64,000 bases of DNA from JAVVTQ01 sp036653595 (GCA_036653595.1 JAVVTQ010000001.1:88850-152849); one strand, 5' to 3'; positions 39,753 through 48,375 are shown, counted from the stretch's first letter. Notes: generated from the sequence alone by a model not told the origin. Made by a program: numbers and translations.

Positions 39753-41423
39753 TTAAAATTCATCCATCATACCGTAAAGCAGTTCTTTAATTTGAGCGTC
39801 GCTGTAGCTTGTGATGTCGATAGGCCTTGTCTCGGGAGCCTTGACATGAGACGGCTTGTCGGAGGTGTTGATATTGAACCCGATGGACTGATCGTCAACA
39901 AAGATGGTGAACTCATGGTCAGAGCCGTTGTTCTCACTTTTTTCGACGGTCATGGCCATAACGTTGCCGTCAAATTTGAGGGAAAACTTGCCATAGGGGA
40001 CATTCAAAGACGATTTTTTATTCAAGTCAAATGAATAATCGGCGAAGATGGAATAGGAAGCGTTGTGTGGCATGGCAAGCTCTAAGGTGCCATCTAGCGT
40101 GGAGCCGGAGGCCGATATCTTGCTTAAAGCACAGAGCCCTAAGTCGCCGTCTTTGAGTGCGCAAAACAAGTCGGCACGCGTCTTTCTGAAATCTCCGAAG
40201 GAGTCATATCGAAGCTCAAACGTCTCATTTGCAGAAGTAAAGAAAATCGACTCGCTGTATATATGCGAACCCTTGTATGCGACCGTCCAAGTAAAGTCGG
40301 CAGCTGCCATTTTGCGGGCAAGGTCGCTTGCAGAGGACTCAAAGCTGTCCAAAAGCGCTTGCCAAGCCTCCGCATAATCGCTGCGCTTGATGGGACTGCC
40401 ATCAGCATTGGGGATAAAGGGCAAAATGTAGTTGGCGGCATCTTTGTCGGAGCGCAGCTTCTCGACAAGTCGTGAAAGCATGGCTTCAATATCCTTTTCA
40501 GATGGGCAAAAGGTCAGCACGGTGCAGTCGACTCTATGAGGTGTGCCGAAGTATTCGAAAAGAGTGACGTTTTTCTTTTCATCTTTGGTGTTGGCGCTGT
40601 TCACTGCGGACAAAAGAATATCGCCGTATTTCGCAACCAGCCGTCTTGCACCCTTTCCCGATACATTTTCGAAAAATGTGGGAGCCGTGGTGATATAACC
40701 TGAGGACCCCACAGGTTGCTGCACGCTGCTTTGTATCAATGATTGATACCTGTCAAGGGACATCGTGTAATAATTCTTGTCCAGTGCGGGAAATTGAAAG
40801 CCAATCATATCCTTCATCACGACAAAACACCCACCGAGCATGGATTTTCCCATAATTGTCGCGTCGAAGTTTATCAAGGAGTTGCCTTTTTTAACGTCGC
40901 ATTTCGCAGTAAGCTCCATGCTTTCAAAAATCATCGCTTCCTCCTCGGGAAAACCGGAAAGGTCAAATGACATCGTAATATCACCGGAAAATGCAGGCTT
41001 GCTGTCGAATTTGTCAAAGTAAGCGCCGGCGCCTTTTGACATAGCAAAAACAAGGCTCTTTTTTTGAAGTGAGGCAAAAACCTGATGCGGTGAAGACGGC
41101 GCAGCAAATACAAATATCGCAGCGCATATAATAGCAGCGGCAGCAGCGGCAATGGGCAAAATCAGCTTTAAATTGAGCTTCTTTTTAGGTGTATTTTGAA
41201 CTGACGGGGGCTGTACAGAGCACGGCTCTCCGCTCTCGAGTTCGGCAGCCGCTTCACAACAATCGGCAAAAGTGGAGAGCTTGGAGGCAGCGACACAGTC
41301 GGCTGTGGTTTCCGGTGCGTTTGGGGTAAGCTCATCATTTGCGGGAACAGTGCTCTTTTTGCAGCGAGGGCAGAAAGTGTCAGATTCCTCGAGCTTTTCA
41401 CCGCATTGATTACAGTAACTCAT
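39753..41423 (-). CDS. zinc-ribbon membrane protein, function unknown
   Basis: 556 aa from the ATG at 41423 (AAGGAGAAG upstream). The frame continues to 41870, but that part opposes the sipL leader and is not coding. An N-terminal zinc ribbon (CNQCGEK...FCPRCKK) is followed by an acidic Ser/Thr/Pro-rich linker (25-78) and a membrane helix (about 85-108). A large extracytoplasmic domain of about 445 residues completes it. It contains SGDITMSFDLSGFPEEEAM, FPALDKNYYTMSLDRYQSL and DVKKGNSLINFDATIMGKS, suggesting a beta-rich lipoprotein-like fold. The layout, cytoplasmic zinc ribbon plus outside domain, is common in Clostridia, but no function is known. Confidence 0.8.
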   Translation of the reverse strand: MSYCNQCGEKLEESDTFCPRCKKSTVPANDELTPNAPETTADCVAASKLSTFADCCEAAAELESGEPCSVQPPSVQNTPKKKLNLKLILPIAAAAAAIICAAIFVFAAPSSPHQVFASLQKKSLVFAMSKGAGAYFDKFDSKPAFSGDITMSFDLSGFPEEEAMIFESMELTAKCDVKKGNSLINFDATIMGKSMLGGCFVVMKDMIGFQFPALDKNYYTMSLDRYQSLIQSSVQQPVGSSGYITTAPTFFENVSGKGARRLVAKYGDILLSAVNSANTKDEKKNVTLFEYFGTPHRVDCTVLTFCPSEKDIEAMLSRLVEKLRSDKDAANYILPFIPNADGSPIKRSDYAEAWQALLDSFESSASDLARKMAAADFTWTVAYKGSHIYSESIFFTSANETFELRYDSFGDFRKTRADLFCALKDGDLGLCALSKISASGSTLDGTLELAMPHNASYSIFADYSFDLNKKSSLNVPYGKFSLKFDGNVMAMTVEKSENNGSDHEFTIFVDDQSIGFNINTSDKPSHVKAPETRPIDITSYSDAQIKELLYGMMDEF

Positions 41424-41781
41424 ATAATCTTCTCCTTGCAATAGATTATTTCTGTCAAAATTAAGCAAAGACAAGAAAAGCAGGGAATATCCGAAAAGTG
41501 AGTCTGGCAACACCGGGCATCGGGACGCCATGCAAATTGTCTTTATATATTTATTGTACCACAAATACCATCGCGAAGCGACAGTCGGCGGCAAAGCTGC
41601 GAGGCAAGGAAATGCTTTGGCAAATTGCAAGCATCGCGCTCTCAAAGCGAAAGCCAGAGGGCTGCTGCAGCAAGTGCCCGAAAGTATTCTGTCAAAGATA
41701 TGCGGACAAACTTTTGCATACGAAAGACAAACATCGAATATATTTAAAAGACAACAAGGCAAATCAAAAGGAGGAAAGGCA
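41424..41781. other. 358-bp divergent intergenic region
   Basis: Separates the zinc-ribbon gene (-) from sipL (+). Apart from the SigE-like promoter at 41696-41724 and the sipL RBS, no gene or RNA fold is recognised. An open plus-strand frame from 41530 is continuous with sipL but lacks coding character before 41782. Confidence 0.5.
41696..41724 (+). promoter_or_regulatory. candidate SigE promoter of sipL
   Basis: AGATATG (41696-41702), 14-nt spacer, CATACGAA (41717-41724), a fair match to the SigE consensus, about 58 nt before the sipL ATG. Confidence 0.4.
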
Positions 41782-43305
41782 ATGGAAAACAGCGCCGCGA
41801 CAGACATTTTGAAAATTGGCGAAATCCTTTGCGACACGAACGTCGAGCAGCCGATTGAGGGCGATTTCACAATTCCGGATTATCAGCCGGAAATTTTCAA
41901 AATAGTAAAGGCAATCTGCACGCCGGTGATAGTGCAGAAAATCGCCGTCGGAACTCGCGCAACAGTGGACGGCTATGCCAAGGTGACGGTCATTTACCAA
42001 ACGGACGGGGAACAAAGACTGTACGCAATCACCCAGAGAATAGCTTTTTCGCGACAGGCAGAGCTCAAAAAAGCGGTGGGCGACAATGCGACGATGTTGT
42101 GCGACGTGGCTGTCTCATATTTAAACTGCCGCGCCATCAACCAGAGGCGCATCGACATCCGCGGTGCAGCCAACATCTCCATTAAATTGATGTCATCATC
42201 AAGCGCGCAGTTTATCAGCGCGGTTGTCGGCGACGGCGCACAGCAGCATGAGACACAAGTGGAGTATATCGGACAGTTTGCGCATGAGGAAAAGCAGTTT
42301 ACGCTCGAGGAGCCGCTCGAAATCAAGACGGAGGCCGAGGGGCTGCCCGTCGTGCTGCGGTGCGATGCCAAGGTTCTGACGGAGGAAATCGCAATTTCGG
42401 AAAACAGAGTCGTGGTGTCGGGCAGCGCGATTGTCTGGCTTGCGCTCGATATGTCGGAAAACGGAGAAATTGCCGTAAAGCGGTTCTCCTACAGCATCCC
42501 ATTCAGCCAAGTGGTTGATATTGACGGAGTCGCAATGGACTCGGCCATATTTGCGGAGGGCTCTGTCATCTCTTGCACGGCGAGCACCGAAACCGCGGAG
42601 GACGGCACTGTGGACGTCAGTGTTTCCTGCGTGCTTGAGGTGACGGCATGCGAGAGCAAAACGGCAAATCTAATAACCGATGTGTTCTCGACGAAATATG
42701 CTGCCGAAACTGTCAGGGAAAATGTCAGCGTTGTCTCGCAGTTTTCGAGAATCAACCAAAACGCGTCTGTGCGCGAAACGGTCGACAAGCCCGCCGCACA
42801 GCATCTGACCGACTGGTTTATATCTTCATCGTCGGTTTCTTTGTCCGGGACTGACCCGTGCATTGCAAAGGTATCGGCCGTCGTTTGCTATTTGCTCAAA
42901 TCGGATGAAAACGATGTGACGAGCTATGAGCATGCGCTTGAATTCGAGACACCGATAGAGGACTATGCGCCAAATGGCACACTTTTTGGAATGCCGGAAT
43001 GCGTGTTCAGAACGCTGGAGTGCACGGAGAGCGAGACGGCGCTTTCCTTCAAGGCGGAAGGCACGATTTATGGCGTCATCGATGAAATCAAGAAAACCGA
43101 TGTTTTAAAAGAAGCCAAAATCGACACAACACGCCCGAAGGTCGCCATGCCGATGGCGCTCACGATATATTACGCCGACAAGGGCGAAAAAATATGGGAT
43201 ATAGCAAAGCGCTTCAACACCTCGGCGCAGGAAATAATGCTCGAAAATGAGCTTATCGGGAGTGCGCTCGAGCAGGACACGGTGCTGCTTATCCCGATTA
43301 TTTGA
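41782..43305 (+). CDS. sipL: SipL-like SPOCS/DUF3794 protein with LysM
   Basis: 507 aa from the ATG at 41782, after AAAAGGAGGAAAGG. The N-terminal two-thirds carries DUF3794/SPOCS modules (IPDYQPEIFKIVKAICTPVI, VKRFSYSIPFSQVVDI, VSVSCVLEVTACESKT). A C-terminal LysM (IYYADKGEKIWDIAKRFNTS...LLIPII) ends it. In Clostridioides difficile SipL binds SpoIVA through this LysM and both are needed to assemble the coat around the forespore. spoIVA follows directly, strengthening the assignment. Confidence 0.88.
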   Translation: MENSAATDILKIGEILCDTNVEQPIEGDFTIPDYQPEIFKIVKAICTPVIVQKIAVGTRATVDGYAKVTVIYQTDGEQRLYAITQRIAFSRQAELKKAVGDNATMLCDVAVSYLNCRAINQRRIDIRGAANISIKLMSSSSAQFISAVVGDGAQQHETQVEYIGQFAHEEKQFTLEEPLEIKTEAEGLPVVLRCDAKVLTEEIAISENRVVVSGSAIVWLALDMSENGEIAVKRFSYSIPFSQVVDIDGVAMDSAIFAEGSVISCTASTETAEDGTVDVSVSCVLEVTACESKTANLITDVFSTKYAAETVRENVSVVSQFSRINQNASVRETVDKPAAQHLTDWFISSSSVSLSGTDPCIAKVSAVVCYLLKSDENDVTSYEHALEFETPIEDYAPNGTLFGMPECVFRTLECTESETALSFKAEGTIYGVIDEIKKTDVLKEAKIDTTRPKVAMPMALTIYYADKGEKIWDIAKRFNTSAQEIMLENELIGSALEQDTVLLIPII

Positions 43306-43410
43306 CAGCACTTCAATTTGCGGCACAGCGCGGCGCTCAAAAAGCACAGAGTCGGACATCGCGCTTGTGCCTTGCGCAAACAGCAAAAAAATGCATGCGC
43401 TCAACAAAAA

Positions 43411-43439
43411 TCATAACCGCCTGTTTGTCAGCATAAAAT
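43411..43439 (+). promoter_or_regulatory. candidate SigE promoter of spoIVA
   Basis: TCATAAC (43411-43417), 14-nt spacer, CATAAAAT (43432-43439). Both boxes and the spacing match the SigE consensus well; spoIVA is a classic SigE target. Confidence 0.55.
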
Positions 43440-43534
43440 TCAAAAGAAAGCAATGTCGAAAGGGTAATGAAAAATGATGAGCGAAGCTTGTATTGCCCCC
43501 CCAAAAGCCCAATTTCAAAGAGGTGAGCGACAAC

Positions 43535-45016
43535 ATGGATAATAATGTTAACATTTACAAAGATATAGCGGCAAGAACGGACGGAAGCGTCTTTATAGGT
43601 GTCGTAGGGCCGGTGAGAACGGGAAAGTCGACATTTATCAAGAAGTTCATGGAAACGCTTGTGCTGCCCAATATCGCAAAGGGTATGTCGCGCGAACGGG
43701 CCATCGACGAGATGCCCCAATCGGCTGCGGGCAAAACCATCATGACGACAGAGCCCAAATTCATACCGGAGGAATCTGTTTCCATTGAGCTCGAGGACGA
43801 TGTCAGTCTCAGGGTGCGGATGATAGACTGCGTCGGATACATAGTCCCCGGCGCGCTCGGCCACATCGAAAACGAGTGCCCGCGGATGGTCGTCTCCCCA
43901 TGGTATGACAAAGCGGTGCCCTTTGACGTAGCCGCGGAGACGGGCACGCGCAAGGTCATATGCGATCACTCGACAATCGGAATAGTTGTGACGACCGACG
44001 GCTCTATAAGCGACATTGCGCGCGAGGATTATGTGCAGGCAGAGCAGCGCGTCGTAAATGAATTAAAGCAAATCAACAAGCCTTTTGTTGTGCTTCTCAA
44101 CTGTGTGGATCCAAACAGCGAAAGCAACAAGGAGCTTGCGAGAACACTGCGTCTGCAATACGATGTGCCGGTGATGGCGATAAACTGTCTCGACCTCGAC
44201 GAAGTCTCGATAAAGGATATTTTGGCCGTCATAACAAATGAGTTTTCCGTCAAGGAAATCGACATCGACATGCCGCGCTGGATATCCTCTCTTAAAAAAG
44301 ACCACTGGCTCAAATCAAGTGTTTTCAAGGCAATTTTCGACTATGCAAAAGAGATTCGCCGCATATCGGATATCGTGCCAAAGCTCTATATGGTCGGCGA
44401 CTGTGAATATGTAAAGGCCGCCATCAGAAAGCGCGCGGATTTGGGAAGCGGAAAGGTGGAGCTGTCCGTAACGCTGCTGCCGGACCTGTTTTACAAAATA
44501 CTCGGCGAGGAAACGGGGCTTGATATAACAGATGAAGCCAGCCTGATGCCGTGCATAGTCGAGCTGTCGCGCATAAAGCAAAAGTATCAAAAAATCAGCG
44601 GAGCACTCGAGCAGGTTGAGGCAACGGGCTATGGAATCGTCATGCCGACAATCGACGAGCTGCGCCTGGAGGAGCCTGAGATTATAAAACAGGGCGGAAA
44701 ATACGGCGTAAAGCTTCGCGCCAGCGCACCCTCAATCCACATGCTTTCGGCGAACATAACGACAGAGGTAAACCCGATAGTCGGAAGCGAAAAGCAGTCC
44801 GAGGAGCTTGTGGTGTACATGTTAAAGGAGTTCGAAGAGGATCCCATAAAAATCTGGAGCTCTAATATTTTCGGAAAATCGCTCAACGAGCTGGTGAATG
44901 AGGGCTTGCAGAATAAGCTCTACAGAATGCCGGCGGACGCCAGAATGAAGCTGCAAGAAACACTGGAGCGAATTATAAACGACGGTTGTTCCGGGCTTGT
45001 GTGCATCATACTTTGA
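43535..45016 (+). CDS. spoIVA: stage IV sporulation protein A, coat morphogenetic ATPase
   Basis: 493 aa from the ATG at 43535 (AGAGGTGAG upstream), close to the 492 aa of the Bacillus protein. Near its start it has NIYKDIAARTDGSVFIGVVG, with the Walker A GPVRTGKST (Lys31) and the TRAFAC-type region MTTEPKFIPEESVSIEL. The C-terminal part contains MLSANITTEVNPIVGSEKQS. It polymerises with ATP hydrolysis into the coat basement layer on the forespore, anchored by SpoVM; in Clostridia SipL is its partner. All three genes occur within 6 kb here. Confidence 0.96.
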   Translation: MDNNVNIYKDIAARTDGSVFIGVVGPVRTGKSTFIKKFMETLVLPNIAKGMSRERAIDEMPQSAAGKTIMTTEPKFIPEESVSIELEDDVSLRVRMIDCVGYIVPGALGHIENECPRMVVSPWYDKAVPFDVAAETGTRKVICDHSTIGIVVTTDGSISDIAREDYVQAEQRVVNELKQINKPFVVLLNCVDPNSESNKELARTLRLQYDVPVMAINCLDLDEVSIKDILAVITNEFSVKEIDIDMPRWISSLKKDHWLKSSVFKAIFDYAKEIRRISDIVPKLYMVGDCEYVKAAIRKRADLGSGKVELSVTLLPDLFYKILGEETGLDITDEASLMPCIVELSRIKQKYQKISGALEQVEATGYGIVMPTIDELRLEEPEIIKQGGKYGVKLRASAPSIHMLSANITTEVNPIVGSEKQSEELVVYMLKEFEEDPIKIWSSNIFGKSLNELVNEGLQNKLYRMPADARMKLQETLERIINDGCSGLVCIIL

Positions 45017-45099
45017 GATGCGGATGCTTTTTGCAGAGTTGATGTGATTATTTACAGTATCGGATAAGGCCGGCACCGCAAACATGGAGACAAAGACAG

Positions 45100-45128
45100 T
45101 TGTAAACACGTGCTTGCGGTGTTATACT
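45100..45128 (+). promoter_or_regulatory. SigA promoter of the riboswitch-purH transcript
   Basis: TTGTAA (45100-45105), 17-nt spacer, TATACT (45123-45128), placing the start a few bases before the aptamer. Confidence 0.7.
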
Positions 45129-45141
45129 TGTCACAATATCA

Positions 45142-45210
45142 GCCGATATATTTCGGGTAATACGGTCCCGACGTCTCTACAAGGCCGCCGCAAACGGTCT
45201 GGCTATCGGC
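45142..45210 (+). ncRNA. purine (guanine-class) riboswitch aptamer
   Basis: Three-way junction visible by eye. P1: GCCGATA (45142-45148) with TATCGGC (45204-45210). P2: TCGGG (45153-45157) with CCCGA (45167-45171), with the loop containing AATACGG. J2/3: GTCTCTAC. P3: AGGCCG (45182-45187) with CGGTCT (45195-45200), loop CCGCAAA. These match the purine riboswitch consensus (L2 -AUAYGG, J2/3 GUUUCUACC, L3 CCGUAAA). The ligand-pairing base in GGCTAT is C45203, which selects guanine or hypoxanthine; adenine aptamers have U there. G at 45202 instead of the commoner A is a small deviation. Confidence 0.88.
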
Positions 45211-45259
45211 ACACAAAACACATGCACACGCTGCATGTGCTTGTTGTGCTTTGTCGGGA

Positions 45260-45284
45260 CGGTGACTTTTGTCATCGTTTTTTT
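45260..45284 (+). terminator. riboswitch expression-platform terminator
   Basis: CGGTGAC (45260-45266), loop TTTT, GTCATCG (45271-45277), then seven T. It sits between the aptamer and purH. GTCGGGAC just before it (45253-45260) is complementary to GTCCCGAC in aptamer P2 (45165-45172), a plausible antiterminator pairing. Confidence 0.8.
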
Positions 45285-45315
45285 ATTTTCAGTTTTTTAT
45301 AAGGGGAATCGGAGT

Positions 45316-46872
45316 ATGAAAAAATTGGCACTGCTGTCAGTGTACGACAAGTCCGGGATAGAGGAGTTTGCGCGGTTTCTAGCCGATGCGGGATATGGGA
45401 TAATTTCGACCGGGGGGACGGCGCGAGCGCTTGAAATGGCAGGCATTGAGCACGTGGAGGTGAGCGAGCTTACGGGATTTCCCGAATGCCTTGATGGGCG
45501 GGTCAAGACACTGCATCCCGCCGTGCATGCAGGAATTCTTGCAATGCGAGAAAATGAGCAGCACATGGCGAAGCTGGCAGAGCTGCAAATTGACGTCATC
45601 GACATCGTTGCGGTCAATCTATACCCGTTTAAGGCAACCATCGAAAAGCCGAAAGTTTCCTTCGAGGAGGCTGTGGAAAACATCGATATCGGCGGCCCGA
45701 CACTTCTGCGCGCAGCCGCAAAAAACCACCGCGATGTCGCCGTCATCTGCGACCCGCGCGACTATGTGCGCATTGAAGACGAGATAGACTCGCTCGGCTC
45801 TGTGAGCACAGGGACAAAGCGCTCGCTCGCGACAAAGGCTTTTTGCCACACCGCGGCCTATGACGCCCTTATAGCGCGATATTTTCTCGAAAAAGAGGGC
45901 GGTTCGCTGCTGGACGGCGACAGCCTTACACTGACGTACGAAAAGATGTGCGACGTGCGCTATGGCGAAAACCCGCACCAGCGCGCCGCACTTTACCGCG
46001 AGACGGCCGCCGCAAAGGCAAACTCCGTGTGCTCGGCACAGCAGCTGTGGGGAAAGGAGCTCAGCTTTAACAACATCAATGACGCAAATGGTGCTCTAGA
46101 TGTGCTAAAGGAGTTCTCGGCCGATGTGCCGTGTGCAGTTGGTGTAAAGCATGCCAACCCCTGCGGTGTGGGCACTGCAAAAACGCTGCTTGAAGCGTAT
46201 AGGCGCGCTTATGAGGCCGATCCTGTTTCGATTTTTGGCGGTGTTGTCGCGGTGAACCGCGAGATTGACGCCGAGACGGCAGCGGAGCTTTCAAAGACAT
46301 TTTTGGAGATAGTAATTGCGCCGTCATTCTCATGTGACGCCCTCAAAATTCTGAAAGAAAAGAAAAACCTACGCCTTTTGAAGCTAAAGGACTGTGCGTT
46401 GCCAAATACACCGGACATGCTCGACATGAAAAAAATTGCGGGCGGTCTGCTTGTCCAACAGCAGGACACGCAGCTCTTTGACGAGGAGGAGCTGACGGTC
46501 GTGACAAAACGCGCACCGACACAGCAGGAGCTGGAAATGCTGAAATTCGCTTTTGGGATTGTAAAACACACAAAGAGCAACGCAATTGTGCTCGCAAAGG
46601 AAAACATGACCGTCGGCATAGGCCCCGGACAGACGAACAGAATAACAGCCTTTGAGCTGGCAATAGAATATGCAAAGGATAAGGCGGTCGGCAGCGTTGC
46701 GGCCTCCGATGCGTTTTTTCCGTTTGACGACTGCGTCAAGGCGGCGAGCAGGGCGGGGGTGACTGCCATCATACAGCCGGGCGGCTCCGTGAGGGATGAG
46801 GACAGCATAAAAGCGGCAAACGATGCAAATATCGCAATGGTCTTCACGCACATGCGCCATTTCAAACACTGA
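45316..46872 (+). CDS. purH: bifunctional AICAR formyltransferase/IMP cyclohydrolase
   Basis: 518 aa from the ATG at 45316, with CGGAGT upstream. The N-terminal IMP cyclohydrolase (MGS-like) domain has SVYDKSGIEEFARFL, STGGTARALE, GFPECLDGRVKTLHPAVHAGIL and NLYPFKATIEKP. The C-terminal transformylase has RYGENPHQRAALY, ELSFNNINDANGAL, VKHANPCGVG and TVGIGPGQTNR. It catalyses the last two steps to IMP. The preceding guanine-class riboswitch would stop transcription when purines are plentiful. Confidence 0.97.
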   Translation: MKKLALLSVYDKSGIEEFARFLADAGYGIISTGGTARALEMAGIEHVEVSELTGFPECLDGRVKTLHPAVHAGILAMRENEQHMAKLAELQIDVIDIVAVNLYPFKATIEKPKVSFEEAVENIDIGGPTLLRAAAKNHRDVAVICDPRDYVRIEDEIDSLGSVSTGTKRSLATKAFCHTAAYDALIARYFLEKEGGSLLDGDSLTLTYEKMCDVRYGENPHQRAALYRETAAAKANSVCSAQQLWGKELSFNNINDANGALDVLKEFSADVPCAVGVKHANPCGVGTAKTLLEAYRRAYEADPVSIFGGVVAVNREIDAETAAELSKTFLEIVIAPSFSCDALKILKEKKNLRLLKLKDCALPNTPDMLDMKKIAGGLLVQQQDTQLFDEEELTVVTKRAPTQQELEMLKFAFGIVKHTKSNAIVLAKENMTVGIGPGQTNRITAFELAIEYAKDKAVGSVAASDAFFPFDDCVKAASRAGVTAIIQPGGSVRDEDSIKAANDANIAMVFTHMRHFKH

Positions 46873-46885
46873 AAAGGGGAATTAT

Positions 46886-47689
46886 ATGCTGATGAGATTG
46901 ACAGAGCTTCGCACTGATGAGGTCGAAGAGCTTGACAGAGACAAAACAATTGTGGTGCTTCCGATTGCCGCGCACGAACAGCACGGAAAGCACCTGCCGA
47001 TAGGCACGGACACGCTTATTTTGGAGGGTGTGATCGAGAACTTTGCAAAAAAGGTGCCGCAAGACATGTCGGTGCTTGTACTGCCCACAATCGCGGTGGG
47101 AAAGAGCAACGAGCACATGAGCTTTTGCGGAACGCTGACCTATGGCCTTGACACATTGATTGCGATGCTGCGCGACACAGCTAAAAGTGTTGCGCGGCAC
47201 GGCTTTGAGAAATTTGCAATGCTGAACGCACACGGTGGAAATACGGATGTCCTGAATGCCTGCGCGCGCGACATGCGCGACGACTGTGGGCTGCGTCCCT
47301 TTGTGATTGATTGGTGGTTCACCGACTTTTGGGCAGATCTGCTCGGACGCGTGCAGGAAAGCCCAAGGGACGGGGTTTTTCATGCCTGCGAGCTCGAGAC
47401 AAGCCTCATTATGGCGCTGCGCCCGGAGCTTGTCTGCAAGGAACACCTCATCGATGCCTATCCGCCAAAGCAGCTGCGCGAGAACAAATATGTCACGGTT
47501 TTCGGGCCTGTTACTATGGGATGGGTGACGTCCGACATAAGTGAGAGCGGCGTCATCGGCGCCGCGACAAAGGCGAGCGCCCAAAAGGGAGAGCAGATGC
47601 TGGAATACGCCGGGAATAAACTGGTGGACATCTTCAAAGAAATAGCGGCGATAGCGCCAATCGGAAGAGGAGAACGGGAATGCAGATAA
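46886..47689 (+). CDS. creatininase-family amidohydrolase
   Basis: 267 aa from the ATG at 46886, after AAAAGGGG. Metal-binding motifs typical of the family: VLPIAAHEQHGKHLPIGTDTLI, LPTIAVGKSNEHMSFCGTLT, NAHGGNTDVLNACARDM and FHACELETSLIMAL. Family members hydrolyse cyclic amides (creatinine) or formamides (FAPy deformylase in riboflavin/F420 synthesis, mycofactocin peptide). Its place behind purH and under a purine riboswitch hints at a formamide or purine-derived substrate; this is inference. Confidence 0.88.
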   Translation: MLMRLTELRTDEVEELDRDKTIVVLPIAAHEQHGKHLPIGTDTLILEGVIENFAKKVPQDMSVLVLPTIAVGKSNEHMSFCGTLTYGLDTLIAMLRDTAKSVARHGFEKFAMLNAHGGNTDVLNACARDMRDDCGLRPFVIDWWFTDFWADLLGRVQESPRDGVFHACELETSLIMALRPELVCKEHLIDAYPPKQLRENKYVTVFGPVTMGWVTSDISESGVIGAATKASAQKGEQMLEYAGNKLVDIFKEIAAIAPIGRGERECR

Positions 47690-48249
47690 AATATGAAGGA
47701 CAAGCCGAATATGTCATAGATATAGCGGGCTATAAAAAGGAGCTGCCGCTCGTGCAGGTTGCCGATAAGCTGCACATCGCGAGCTTTGTGATGCTGGGGG
47801 ATGTGCGGTGCACGAACCACTGCGCGAAAAAGCTGGCCGAAAAGCTGTCAGGCTTCGAATTTGACTATATGGTCTGTCCGGAGGCAAAGGTGCTTCCGCT
47901 GGCACAGGCACTGGCAACGGAGCTTTGCAGGGATGAATTTATTGTCTTTCGCAAAACGAAGAAGAGCTATATGCGCCATCAGCTCGAGACAGAGGTCAAG
48001 AGCATAACCACCGACAAGGTACAGCATCTCGTCGTGGATGGTGCAGAGGCCGAGACGATAAGGGGCAAAAGAGTATTGCTGATAGATGACGTTGTCTCGA
48101 CGGGAGGCACCTTCAAGGCTATGGAGACGCTGCTCGACGAGGTGGGTGCAACTGTCGCGGGCTATGCCTCCGCACTTCGGGAGGGAGACAGCTTCCCGAC
48201 AGGCAATCTTGTTTACCTGGCAGATCTTCCGCTTTTTGTGCATGAATGA
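47680..48249 (+). CDS. phosphoribosyltransferase family protein (Apt/Xpt-like)
   Basis: 189 aa; overlaps the creatininase gene by 10 nt. Type I PRTase features: hood region MVCPEAKVLPLAQALATEL, flexible loop around VFRKTKKSYMRHQLETEVKSI, and the PRPP motif VLLIDDVVSTGGTF. Similar to adenine/xanthine phosphoribosyltransferases. Base preference cannot be read directly; the guanine-class riboswitch upstream favours purine salvage. Confidence 0.85.
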   Translation: MQIKYEGQAEYVIDIAGYKKELPLVQVADKLHIASFVMLGDVRCTNHCAKKLAEKLSGFEFDYMVCPEAKVLPLAQALATELCRDEFIVFRKTKKSYMRHQLETEVKSITTDKVQHLVVDGAEAETIRGKRVLLIDDVVSTGGTFKAMETLLDEVGATVAGYASALREGDSFPTGNLVYLADLPLFVHE

Positions 48250-48335
48250 CTAGTTTGCAATGCTGAGATGAGAAAAGCATACGCAGAAAAACAAACACAA
48301 CAGCCCTGACAAACAGTCGGGAAGAAACCGAAATA

Positions 48336-48375
48336 TTAAAGAGGCGCGCTGCCTGATGGGAGTGCGACTCTTTAA
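48336..48375 (+). other. long two-tier hairpin upstream of the glycosyltransferase gene
   Basis: TTAAAGAG (48336-48343) with CTCTTTAA (48368-48375), extended inside by CGCGCT/AGTGCG. No U tract follows on the plus strand. A TACAAT (48402-48407) that could be the -10 for the next gene lies downstream, with a poor -35 (TGTGCA). Confidence 0.5.

Noticed and set aside
41440..41530. Possible c-di-GMP riboswitch (a GGGACGC string) upstream of sipL
   Set aside because: Only a short motif matches; the GEMM helices and tetraloop/receptor cannot be formed from the surrounding sequence.
41424..41870. N-terminal extension of the zinc-ribbon protein to 41870
   Set aside because: The ATG at 41423 has a strong RBS and begins exactly at the zinc ribbon; the upstream part runs through the sipL leader and promoter and into its coding region.
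45075..45120. CACCGCAA/TTGCGGTG inverted repeat after spoIVA as a terminator
   Set aside because: The loop is over 30 nt, contains the purH promoter -35, and no U tract follows; probably coincidental.
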